Below, piece after piece: positions 15,381 to 22,564 of a stretch of 64,000 nt of DNA. Positions within the stretch are counted from its first letter, which is position 1. Each line of letters opens with the position of its first letter. This DNA is from Deltaproteobacteria bacterium (GTDB taxonomy: Bacteria; Bdellovibrionota; Bdellovibrionia; Bdellovibrionales; Bdellovibrionaceae): assembly GCA_013286585.1 (NCBI GenBank), contig JABDFK010000002.1:1-64000 (forward strand), in the 5' to 3' direction. Both the position numbers and the translations under genes were made by a program. The notes beneath the pieces were generated by a model that made no database searches, was not told the origin of the DNA, and saw nothing but the letters and a program-made list of their open reading frames with translations.

Positions 15381-16198
15381 GGTTCCCTACCTCTTTTACT
15401 GTCGATGAATTTATTCTCAATCAGTCTTGCGACAGTTTCCGACTGATTAAGATTTATAAAGTGTGCTGCATCTTTTAAAATATGAAATTCAAATCCACCA
15501 GTCCGTGCATCTTTCTCAAGGAGGCTTGGCGGAATCAGATTGTCCTTTTCGCCCGCGAGAAATAATTTTTTGATAGGAGAAGCTTCTAAAAATTTAAGAA
15601 GTTTCTCCTGATCTTTAACAGCGGTACTCATTCCCAAAAAAGCTTGAAGTGACATTTTGTCTTCCAAAAGTAGTTTCTTGCCTTGAGCGATGGTTTCTTC
15701 TGTAAAGTAAAGAGCGCCATAGCTCGCTAACCAATCTCTCATGCTTTCAACTGTTTTATTTTGAGTCCACTTTTCTTCGGTGGCTCTCAATTCTGCCGTC
15801 ATATATTTTGTGTATTGCTCAACAAGGCCAGAATAGGTTTCATCTAAGAATGGCGTTGCCAAACAAATCAATCCCACATATCTAGTTTGATTTATTTCAA
15901 CTAATTTTGCGGCTTGATAGCCACCAAACGAGTGACCCGCTAAAATGATCGGGCGTCTAAGTGATTTTAATTCAGTTTCCATGCTACCTAAAACAGAATT
16001 AAAATCCTGTTTTTCGATATCTGGAAGTCCGCCCGTGCCTGGTGGATCAAGGAATACAACATCAAAACTTCGATTTAAAACTTCCAATCCAGATAAAGTT
16101 TTTGAACTAAGGCATGGACCACCAGGAATAAATACAACTACGGGTCTTGATTCAGCCTCAGAAGATGTTGATTTTAAAAATTTTAAATTAGTTTTCAT
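15377..16198 (-). CDS. Alpha/beta hydrolase, prolyl aminopeptidase (S33)-like
   Basis: The 273-residue cytoplasmic protein (no signal peptide) has PGGP (residues 25-28) in place of the S33 HGGPG oxyanion motif, DPPGTGG in the DQRGxGxS position, and nucleophile elbow GHSFGG with Ser90. GEKDNLIPP and KDAAHFINLN supply Asp and His of the triad. S33 enzymes remove N-terminal proline or cleave small esters and amides. It overlaps the regulator gene upstream and peptide 2 downstream by ATGA. Given the HPG peptides and the methyltransferase, it may trim, inactivate or de-esterify the peptide signal; that is inference. Confidence 0.85.
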   Translation of the reverse strand: MKTNLKFLKSTSSEAESRPVVVFIPGGPCLSSKTLSGLEVLNRSFDVVFLDPPGTGGLPDIEKQDFNSVLGSMETELKSLRRPIILAGHSFGGYQAAKLVEINQTRYVGLICLATPFLDETYSGLVEQYTKYMTAELRATEEKWTQNKTVESMRDWLASYGALYFTEETIAQGKKLLLEDKMSLQAFLGMSTAVKDQEKLLKFLEASPIKKLFLAGEKDNLIPPSLLEKDARTGGFEFHILKDAAHFINLNQSETVARLIENKFIDSKRGREP

Positions 16199-17568
16199 AG
16201 CTTTCCTACTTTTGTAATTCGTTGACGCAAAATCGGGTCAGCCATTATTTCATCAATTCCAAATTGTTTTAGCCATCTAAAAAATGTGGTTCTATGAACT
16301 CCAAGAAGATCGGCGGCTTTGTTTCGATTGTTATTTTCTTTCTCGAGGGCATTTATTATTGCTGATGCTCGAAGTGTATCACGACGGTTGAGAGAAAGAT
16401 TTTGGCCAATCTTGACATCTTTTGACTTATCACCAATGGCTTCAATCACAGCAGTGCCGCTCATGGTTCGTTCGGAGCTTAATGTCATAACACGCTCAAC
16501 TATATTTTTTAACTCTCGCACATTCCCTGGCCAATCATACGCAGTCAGGACATCTAAGGCGCCTGACTCTATATGAAATGATTTATCCGTAGTAAATTCC
16601 TCTACGAAGCGAGTTGCATACAAAATAATATCCTCAGGTCTCTCGCGGAGAGGAGGAATCTCTAGTACAAAAGTATTGAGTCGCTGATATAGATCTTCTC
16701 GAAACTCTTTGTTGGCTACCATTTGGCGAAGATCCTTGTTCGTAGCTCCAACAAATTGAACGTCGATAACTCTTGTTTGTGTAGAGCCAACGGGTCTAAT
16801 TTCTTTTTGCTCTAAAGCCCGAAGAAGCTTTGCCTGAATATCTAAAGAGCATTCGCCAAGCTCATCCAGAAAAAAGATACCTTTGTGAGCCTGCTCAATA
16901 AGGCCAACTTTATTTTTAATCGCACCCGTAAAAGCTCCCGCCATATGGCCGAAGAGTTCTGACTCAGCCGTTTCTTTAGGAATACTTGCCATATTTGCAG
17001 CAACCACAGATTTTTTAAACTTGGCCGCAATATACCGAGTGAGGACCTCTTTGCCAGTCCCAGTTTCGCCATTGATTAGAATTGAACTATAGCCATTATT
17101 TTTTGCGATTTTATCTACTACCGCTAACAAAGACTTCATCTTTGGCGAATTAGTAAAGAATATTTTTTCAGAATTTGATTCTGAATTTTGTCTTCTTCGC
17201 TCAAGTCCTTTTCTGATAGCGATACGGAGGTCTTCTCTGTAATCGCCTTCCTTTGGAATAAAATCGACCAAATCTCTCCTCATTGCCGAAACTACTCGGC
17301 GAGTTTGTTGGTCGTTACTCAATACTACCACCGGAATATTTGGGTTCTTTTGAATTAGATAATCAATGAGAGCAATTCCATCTTCTTCCTGACCTTCAAA
17401 ATTGAGATCAACCACCGCAAGTTCGATAGGAACTTTTGTCAAGATGGCTTTGGCTGACACTACTGACGTTGCTGTGCTTATCTCAAATTCATTTTTGAGA
17501 GACATCACGGCACCTTCCAACAGGTAATTGTCGTCATCGGCGATGAGAATTTGTGGTCTCATATGCAC
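16195..17568 (-). CDS. Sigma-54-dependent response regulator (NtrC family)
   Basis: The 457-residue protein has a receiver domain (acidic ADDD at 10-13, phospho-acceptor Asp54 in VVDLNF), an AAA+ domain with Walker A GETGTGKE (167-174), sigma-54 contact loop GAFTGA (211-216) and Walker B FFLDE, and a C-terminal Fis-type HTH (NRNKAADLLGVHRTTFFRWL). It should activate RpoN promoters when phosphorylated by the kinase encoded just upstream (10-base overlap). It overlaps the hydrolase gene by ATGA. I infer that its targets include the divergent conjugation operon. Confidence 0.93.
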   Translation of the reverse strand: MHMRPQILIADDDNYLLEGAVMSLKNEFEISTATSVVSAKAILTKVPIELAVVDLNFEGQEEDGIALIDYLIQKNPNIPVVVLSNDQQTRRVVSAMRRDLVDFIPKEGDYREDLRIAIRKGLERRRQNSESNSEKIFFTNSPKMKSLLAVVDKIAKNNGYSSILINGETGTGKEVLTRYIAAKFKKSVVAANMASIPKETAESELFGHMAGAFTGAIKNKVGLIEQAHKGIFFLDELGECSLDIQAKLLRALEQKEIRPVGSTQTRVIDVQFVGATNKDLRQMVANKEFREDLYQRLNTFVLEIPPLRERPEDIILYATRFVEEFTTDKSFHIESGALDVLTAYDWPGNVRELKNIVERVMTLSSERTMSGTAVIEAIGDKSKDVKIGQNLSLNRRDTLRASAIINALEKENNNRNKAADLLGVHRTTFFRWLKQFGIDEIMADPILRQRITKVGKL

Positions 17569-18917
17569 ACCTCAAAACAGGCGCCACCCAATTGGGATGG
17601 CTTTGCTACGATTCTTCCACCATGGAGGCGAATGATATGATTAGCACTCGCCAGTCCGTAAGCTCGTCTATTTGATTTTGTCGACTTACCTTTTCCTAGC
17701 AAAAACTCAGAAACACTTTGAGGGTTTACACCTATTCCATCATCTTCAATACGAATAATAATTTTTTCTGCTACTTCTAAAAGAGAGATTTCTACTTTTT
17801 TCTTACTGGCTTGGATTGCATTGGCAACTAGATTTGAAATTGCTCGATTTAGATAATTTGGATTGTGTGGAACAATGACTGGAGAGTCGGGAATATTTAT
17901 TTTTATAGTACAATCTTTTGATTTTGCTTTCACGGTTTGAGATATACTTTCCTCAATACATTCTCTCACATCTTGAACCATCAGGACTTCAATATCGACA
18001 TCAAGATTCTCTTTAGATGATTTTATTTGAGAAACAATTTGAGAGGCCAACTTGGGAATGGCTGCGGAAGCCCTTTGTTTGTCTGAAAGATCCTCAGTTG
18101 TATTTGCAGTTGCAAGCATTTGCTGAAGCGCGCTCAACGGCGTTTCAAGGTCATGAATAAGTCTTTGATAAACTTCAGCCGTCATTTCTTTAGCTTTAGC
18201 AAAGGCTTTGATATCTCGATTTTCCGCAAGTTCTCGCTGAGTTTCTAAGATAGATCCTTGGATAACATCGAATTCAGAAATTCCAGTTTTAAAAACAGTC
18301 GCGCCTTGATCTAAATTTTTTAAATTTCTAATTTGGTTGTCAATTTTTTGTATTGGACGAATTGCATCCTGAACTAATTTCTTTATTCTAAATGTAAATA
18401 AAAATGATAATCCAAATCCGAGAAGCATCATGATTAGAGCTGTCAGTCCACCCTTCAGCAGGATAGGAGAGAGGGGCGAATTGAGAACAAGCATCGTGTC
18501 AGTTTTTGGGCCGTCAGGTCTCACAACATCTTGTCTACTAGAGATAAAATCTTGAGAAATTTGACTTTCCGAAAAATCAAACAACGCTGACTCTGGATTA
18601 TAGGGGGTGTCGAACTGATTCAAAGATCTTGAGGAAATTATAATTTTATTGTCTTTAACCAAAGAAATTTCTGATTTTCTTTCATCTGCGATAGATTTTA
18701 TGAGTCTAACAAGTTCCGAACGATCTTGGGTTTCAACCAGGCTTGAAACGTGAGGAGAGATTTCTCTGAGTAAACTTTGATCCGAAGTCACGCGAACAAA
18801 TAGAAGCAAAATAGCCGTGAGTAATGCAAAAGCAAGAGCCATTAGCATTGGCACCGCGTACTGATACACTCTCAGTTTGGAATTGATAAATGTACTAAGC
18901 GTCACTGATGACTTCAT
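17559..18917 (-). CDS. Membrane sensor histidine kinase
   Basis: The 452-residue protein has TM1 (about 18-41), a periplasmic domain of about 110 residues, TM2 (about 155-177), a HAMP-like linker, a dimerisation domain with phospho-acceptor His255 in RLIHDLETPLSAL, and a catalytic domain with N-box (NLVANAIQAS), G1 (EDDGIGV) and G2 (YGLASANHIIRLHGG). It starts in an ATGA overlap with the peptide-binding lipoprotein gene and ends over the regulator start. The periplasmic domain could read the liganded lipoprotein, as binding-protein/kinase pairs such as LuxP-LuxQ do. Confidence 0.92.
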   Translation of the reverse strand: MKSSVTLSTFINSKLRVYQYAVPMLMALAFALLTAILLLFVRVTSDQSLLREISPHVSSLVETQDRSELVRLIKSIADERKSEISLVKDNKIIISSRSLNQFDTPYNPESALFDFSESQISQDFISSRQDVVRPDGPKTDTMLVLNSPLSPILLKGGLTALIMMLLGFGLSFLFTFRIKKLVQDAIRPIQKIDNQIRNLKNLDQGATVFKTGISEFDVIQGSILETQRELAENRDIKAFAKAKEMTAEVYQRLIHDLETPLSALQQMLATANTTEDLSDKQRASAAIPKLASQIVSQIKSSKENLDVDIEVLMVQDVRECIEESISQTVKAKSKDCTIKINIPDSPVIVPHNPNYLNRAISNLVANAIQASKKKVEISLLEVAEKIIIRIEDDGIGVNPQSVSEFLLGKGKSTKSNRRAYGLASANHIIRLHGGRIVAKPSQLGGACFEVCI

Positions 18918-20473
18918 CTGGCCGCCTCAAGCTGACTAGTGTCACAATTTTTCTTCAAAGAAACTTGAGCATAATCAATATATACATCCGACAATAAATT
19001 AGGTTCAAATCCTAAGACACAGTTACTAATCCAATAGTGTGATCGTGGGTGAAACAAATTAACAGAGACCGTGGCGTCATCAATCAGACCCATCACTTTT
19101 GCGTAAATTTTATCTCTTTCAATCCGGTCTTGTGTAAGGCGTGCCTTGTGAAGAAGCGAATCAATTTGTGGATCTTTTAGGCCGCTAAAATTATCTGGAT
19201 TTGTGGATTCAAAATTTCTGGCCAGGAATTCCGTGTCTGGATAGTCGATATTCATAGCTACGACAAACCCTTGAAGAGTCTTGTTGTCATACCCCTTCAT
19301 AAGAGTGGCCCAGTCGGACGCCACAACTTCAACATTCCATCCATGTTCTTTGAGATTTGCCTCAATAAACGCCCGCATTTCTTTTTGCTGTGCCAATTCA
19401 CTTGGGAAAAGGATTTTGATTTTGTCTTTGGGGATAGCGATATTCACATTTTCCTTTGGATCTGCTTTGATTTTGTAACCTGGCATCCCTGGTGGAACAT
19501 ACCCGTAAGCAGGAATAGCATCTGGATAAAATGTTTTACGGAACTTCTCTGTATCTACACTTTGGCTAAATGCGATTCTCACATTCTTATCTTTAAATGG
19601 AGTAAGCCTTGAGTTCATCCCGATGATCCAAGTCCACGCGGCAGGAGAATCAACTTTTTTTCCTGCTTTGAAAATTGCCTCAGTGCCCATGAGCGGAAAA
19701 TTGGCCAAATCTTGAATCTCGCCTTTGGCCGCTTGCGCATGGGCGATTTTCTCATCAACGGCTCTTAAAACTATTTTATCAAGCTTCACATCTGCATAGT
19801 ATTTTTCAAATTTTGAGAGAGTCACATCTGTTTGACCTCCAACTTTCGAGGTCGAAACAAATTTATACGCTCCAGCTCCGACAGGTGCTTTGAAAAAATT
19901 GGGATCTTTGACTAAATCATGAGGCAAAATTTTTGCTGATCCCCCTGCAAGAACAGATAAAAATGGCGGAAATGGATATTTCAATTTAATCAATACGGTT
20001 TTGTCATTAAGGGCTTGAAGTCCGATTACAGTTTTTGCTTTCCCATCATGATATTCAGTAGCTCCCTCAATACAGTCATAATATTTATAGACTGTACTTT
20101 CCTTTGAAACAGCGCGCGTAAATGAATAGACGACATCAATAGCTTTGACCGGCCCGCCATTGTGAAAAAGTGCATTTGATCTCAATGTAAACTTGATGTT
20201 TTTGCCTGATTCGTCCGTTTGCCATGATTCAGCGAGCGACGGCTTGATCTCCATATATGGAGAGAATTTAAGAAGCCCGTCATAAATCAAATTGGAAAAC
20301 ACCAAGGATGCCGTATCGTTCATTTTTATTGGATCATACGTCAGAGGTTCTGAGTAAAGAGCCTTCACAAATGTTTGGGGCATAGATACGGATTCATTTT
20401 CGGCTGTCTTTTTACAGCTCGCAAGGCCTAAAGATAATATTAGTATGCTGCCAGTGATGATGATCTTACTCAT
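18914..20473 (-). CDS. Oligopeptide-binding lipoprotein (SBP family 5), no permease
   Basis: The 519-residue protein starts with a lipoprotein signal (SILILSLGLASC, lipid-modified Cys20) and shows family-5 binding-protein features: FVKALYSEPLTYDPIKMNDT, LIYDGLLKF, PSLAESWQTDESGKNIKFTL, YPDTEFLARNF. Relatives such as OppA and DppA bind short peptides for import. No Opp/Dpp permease or ATPase gene is nearby, and the next gene is a sensor kinase in an ATGA overlap, so it more likely acts as the extracytoplasmic receptor of a signal. The peptides encoded further down the operon are the obvious candidate ligands. GGGAG lies just before the ATG. Confidence 0.92.
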   Translation of the reverse strand: MSKIIITGSILILSLGLASCKKTAENESVSMPQTFVKALYSEPLTYDPIKMNDTASLVFSNLIYDGLLKFSPYMEIKPSLAESWQTDESGKNIKFTLRSNALFHNGGPVKAIDVVYSFTRAVSKESTVYKYYDCIEGATEYHDGKAKTVIGLQALNDKTVLIKLKYPFPPFLSVLAGGSAKILPHDLVKDPNFFKAPVGAGAYKFVSTSKVGGQTDVTLSKFEKYYADVKLDKIVLRAVDEKIAHAQAAKGEIQDLANFPLMGTEAIFKAGKKVDSPAAWTWIIGMNSRLTPFKDKNVRIAFSQSVDTEKFRKTFYPDAIPAYGYVPPGMPGYKIKADPKENVNIAIPKDKIKILFPSELAQQKEMRAFIEANLKEHGWNVEVVASDWATLMKGYDNKTLQGFVVAMNIDYPDTEFLARNFESTNPDNFSGLKDPQIDSLLHKARLTQDRIERDKIYAKVMGLIDDATVSVNLFHPRSHYWISNCVLGFEPNLLSDVYIDYAQVSLKKNCDTSQLEAAR

Positions 20474-20635
20474 AATTTATCTCCCGACAGACCATATAGC
20501 GAAAATCGGGCCAACTCTTTGAAATGGGCCTCAGCCCTCAAGTGAAATAAGATAGGTTTAAACATTGTAGTGTTTATAATATTAAGAAATCGTGCCACCA
20601 GTCGTCCTTGGCGAATGTAAATATTTCTTTTTATG

Positions 20636-20760
20636 AGTAGCATCACTTGCAACATCGCCATTTCATTTGTCCAGTTTATAAGACTGAAATCCAGAAAGTT
20701 AGACGTCGATGTTGCAATTTGGGCTACTGTTTTTGCTACTCCGAGTAGCATTGAGCTACT
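20636..20760. promoter_or_regulatory. Nested inverted repeats between signalling and conjugation operons
   Basis: AGTAGC-N5-TTGCAACATCG (20636-20657) is mirrored by CGATGTTGCAA-N5-GCTACT (20707-20728), arms of 22 bases with 17 matching and a 49-base spacer. A perfect palindrome, TGCTACTCCGAGTAGCA, follows at 20734-20750, and another GCTACT at 20755-20760, giving five GCTACT/AGTAGC boxes in 125 bases. The site lies 100-230 bases upstream of the conjugation operon's candidate promoter, where enhancer sites of sigma-54 activators usually sit. An oriT function is the main alternative. Confidence 0.7.
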
Positions 20761-20861
20761 GTCGACCTCAGTCGCCTACAAATTCTCATTTCGATTCTAA
20801 GTAAAAGAACTTCTTCATAAATTAAAAATTTTCTCGCTCATATTTTTTAGTGAAAACCAAC

Positions 20862-20876
20862 TGGCATGTTGTTGCT
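20862..20876 (+). promoter_or_regulatory. Sigma-54-like promoter element ahead of the conjugation operon
   Basis: TGGCATG (20862-20868) and TTGC (20872-20875) resemble the -24/-12 elements, but GG and GC are separated by nine bases instead of the canonical ten, which often weakens or abolishes activity. It lies 50 bases upstream of the first conjugation-operon ATG and about 110 bases after the palindrome cluster. Confidence 0.35.
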
Positions 20877-20925
20877 TTTTGAAATCCTCCAACGGGCACA
20901 AGCCCACAACACTAAGGAGGATTAC

Positions 20926-21495
20926 ATGAGAAATAAAAATAAACCGTGGCTCGATGAAAGTGGCAAACCGCTATCTGACGATCATTTAAAGATCACGTCA
21001 AAGTATTGGTCTGCCGAAGACTGGGAGGATTATCTTCAGACTCAAGAAGTAAATTTAAAGGAAGATTTACTTAATCCGAGATTTTACGATGAACTGGCAG
21101 CCAGACAAAACGAAACTGTTTTTCAAAAATTCTACTTTTCACCAGATCCGGAAGCTCATAAGTTTATCGAAAGTATTTTTAGTATTCTTTCTCCGACCCA
21201 ACGAAATATTTTGGAGGAAATTTATCTAGAGGGACGCACTGAGCGGCATATTGCTGACAAATTGGGACTGCCTCATACGACAATCCATTTTCACAAGAAA
21301 AATGCTCTATCTCAAATTAAAAGGCATTTGGAGCAAGTACTGTGCAAGCCCCCATATATAGGGAAAAGCGAAAAGAATTTAAAAGATGCCTTTCAGAAAA
21401 TAGACGAACTCTATGCTCAAGGATCTTTGACAAAAGATGAACGCTTTCTTCTATGGGCTCTGGTCGAAGTCGGTGGACTCAAAGGAGGGATTTAA
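20926..21495 (+). CDS. Sigma-70 region-4-like HTH regulator (189 aa), first gene of conjugation operon
   Basis: The start at 20926 has AAGGAGG at ideal spacing; the in-frame ATG at 20866 falls within the promoter region. Residues about 87-135 form a region-4-type HTH (LSPTQRNILEEIYLEGRTER, HIADKLGLPHTTIHFHKKNA, LSQIKRHLE), but there is no region 2, so it is not a complete sigma factor. The N-terminal WLDESGKPL...KYWSAEDWEDYL is acidic. The next gene overlaps its stop and encodes another HTH of the same type. The pair may activate or tune the transfer genes. Confidence 0.75.
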   Translation: MRNKNKPWLDESGKPLSDDHLKITSKYWSAEDWEDYLQTQEVNLKEDLLNPRFYDELAARQNETVFQKFYFSPDPEAHKFIESIFSILSPTQRNILEEIYLEGRTERHIADKLGLPHTTIHFHKKNALSQIKRHLEQVLCKPPYIGKSEKNLKDAFQKIDELYAQGSLTKDERFLLWALVEVGGLKGGI

Positions 21496-21788
21496 TGAAG
21501 AACCTTTCCAATGAACTGCTTTCTTTGCATCAAAGTACGTCGCCGCTATATGCGGCACTGCAAACTCTAAGTGAAAAAGAACGGATTGCTTTGTTTCTCC
21601 GCTATTGGGGTCCTTGTTCCATACTTGAGATATCTCGGAACTTGCATCTGTCGTGGAGCCAAGCGGACAAGCTGTTAGAGGAATGTCTGAATAAATTGAG
21701 AATTGAATTCAGACGTAGAGGACTACTTCACTTAGGCCAGAGCCCATTTTTTCCTAAATCAGAGAAAGGGATCTATGGAAATTGCTAA
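21495..21788 (+). CDS. Second sigma-70 region-4-like HTH protein (97 aa)
   Basis: AAAGGAGGG precedes the ATG at 21495, which overlaps the stop of the previous gene. The fold TLSEKERIALFLRYWGPCSI, LEISRNLHLSWSQADKLLEE, CLNKLRIEFRRRG matches a sigma region-4 HTH. It lacks other sigma regions. Length and context suggest a small DNA-binding partner of the 189-residue protein upstream. Confidence 0.75.
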   Translation: MKNLSNELLSLHQSTSPLYAALQTLSEKERIALFLRYWGPCSILEISRNLHLSWSQADKLLEECLNKLRIEFRRRGLLHLGQSPFFPKSEKGIYGNC

Positions 21789-21945
21789 AGAAATTTTTAA
21801 GAAACTACTGCGAACATTTTTGGCGGTGTTGCAGTTTTTACCACCAAAACCTTCCGAGCTTACGCTGGAGGAGTTTTGGAGACTTGAATCAAAGAAAGTA
21901 ATTAAAAAACAAGAATACATAACAAGGGAGTTTTATGAAGAATAG
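21775..21945 (+). CDS. Small amphipathic protein (56 aa) before the pilin gene
   Basis: ATG 21775 follows GAGAAAGGG at good spacing and overlaps the previous gene by 14 bases and the pilin gene by 11. Residues 1-22 (MEIAKEIFKKLLRTFLAVLQ) form a likely amphipathic or membrane helix; the rest is charged and helical (LTLEEFWRLESKKVIKKQEY). No family is recognised. The tight overlaps within the operon favour a real gene. Confidence 0.65.
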   Translation: MEIAKEIFKKLLRTFLAVLQFLPPKPSELTLEEFWRLESKKVIKKQEYITREFYEE

Positions 21946-22216
21946 AAAATTAAAAACAGTTCTCACCATTTTGTTTATTTACCTAGCGCCAGCGCTTTGC
22001 TTTGCGTCTGTCGAAAGTTCATTGATGGCGGTGCAAGGGAAGCTTGTTGGTACGATTCTCCCGCTCGCAGCAATTTTGGGTTTTATCGCGGCAGGATTCT
22101 CATACCTCACCGGCAATCCAGCAGCGAAGAGTCATTTTTTTCTGGCATGCATGGGCGCGGCGGTGGGGTTTGGGGCAAGTTCCCTCGTAGCAATGATTAG
22201 ATCCCTTGTGAATTAA
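21935..22216 (+). CDS. VirB2/TrbC-type conjugative pilin
   Basis: The 93-residue protein has a signal sequence (LTILFIYLAPALCFASVE, cleaved after C-F-A) and two hydrophobic helices (KLVGTILPLAAILGFIAAGFS and FFLACMGAAVGFGASSLVA) separated by a short polar loop, the layout of VirB2 prepilins. The subunits would be stored in the inner membrane and assembled into the mating pilus. It overlaps the 56-aa gene and precedes a VirB3-like gene by nine bases. Confidence 0.85.
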   Translation: MKNRKLKTVLTILFIYLAPALCFASVESSLMAVQGKLVGTILPLAAILGFIAAGFSYLTGNPAAKSHFFLACMGAAVGFGASSLVAMIRSLVN

Positions 22217-22225
22217 GGATCACTC

Positions 22226-22564
22226 ATGGGACTTAAAACTTCAAAAGTTTATAAATGCCTGGAGAAAAAAACACTGATCTTGGGTTTTGAAATTTTCGAT
22301 ATGTTTTTGATCTGTATTTTGCTTTCAGTTCTCAACCTTATTTGCGGAAATTCCGATTGGAAGCTCTTCTATACATGGCTTCCAACTCTCGCGGTAGCTC
22401 TTCTTATGAGGTACGGGAAAAAAGGAAAGCCAGATAATTTCCTAGTCCACTGGCTAAGGTTTCAGTTTTCTCCAGGCGTGTATTCGGCATTTCCATCGGT
22501 CAAAAACTTAAGACGAAAAAAACATACACTTTCAATTACAAGGAGACTCAATTTATATGAATAA
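22226..22564 (+). CDS. VirB3-like type IV secretion membrane protein
   Basis: The 112-residue protein has two hydrophobic helices in the first 70 residues (EIFDMFLICILLSVLNLIC and WLPTLAVALLMRYG) and a basic C-terminus. Size, topology and position between the pilin gene and the VirB4-type ATPase, with an eight-base overlap into the latter, identify it as the VirB3 counterpart. VirB3 assists pilus assembly together with VirB4. Confidence 0.75.
   Translation: MGLKTSKVYKCLEKKTLILGFEIFDMFLICILLSVLNLICGNSDWKLFYTWLPTLAVALLMRYGKKGKPDNFLVHWLRFQFSPGVYSAFPSVKNLRRKKHTLSITRRLNLYE

Noticed and set aside
20591-20597. TGGCACG on the minus strand as -24 element of the signalling operon
   Set aside because: The position for the -12 element reads CTTA and lacks GC.
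20470-20751. A 93-codon minus-strand frame ending in an ATGA overlap with the binding-protein gene
   Set aside because: Its start lies inside the 17-base palindrome, it spans both arms of the inverted repeat, and the translated sequence has no domain-like pattern. A regulatory leader explains it better, though a shorter real ORF cannot be excluded.
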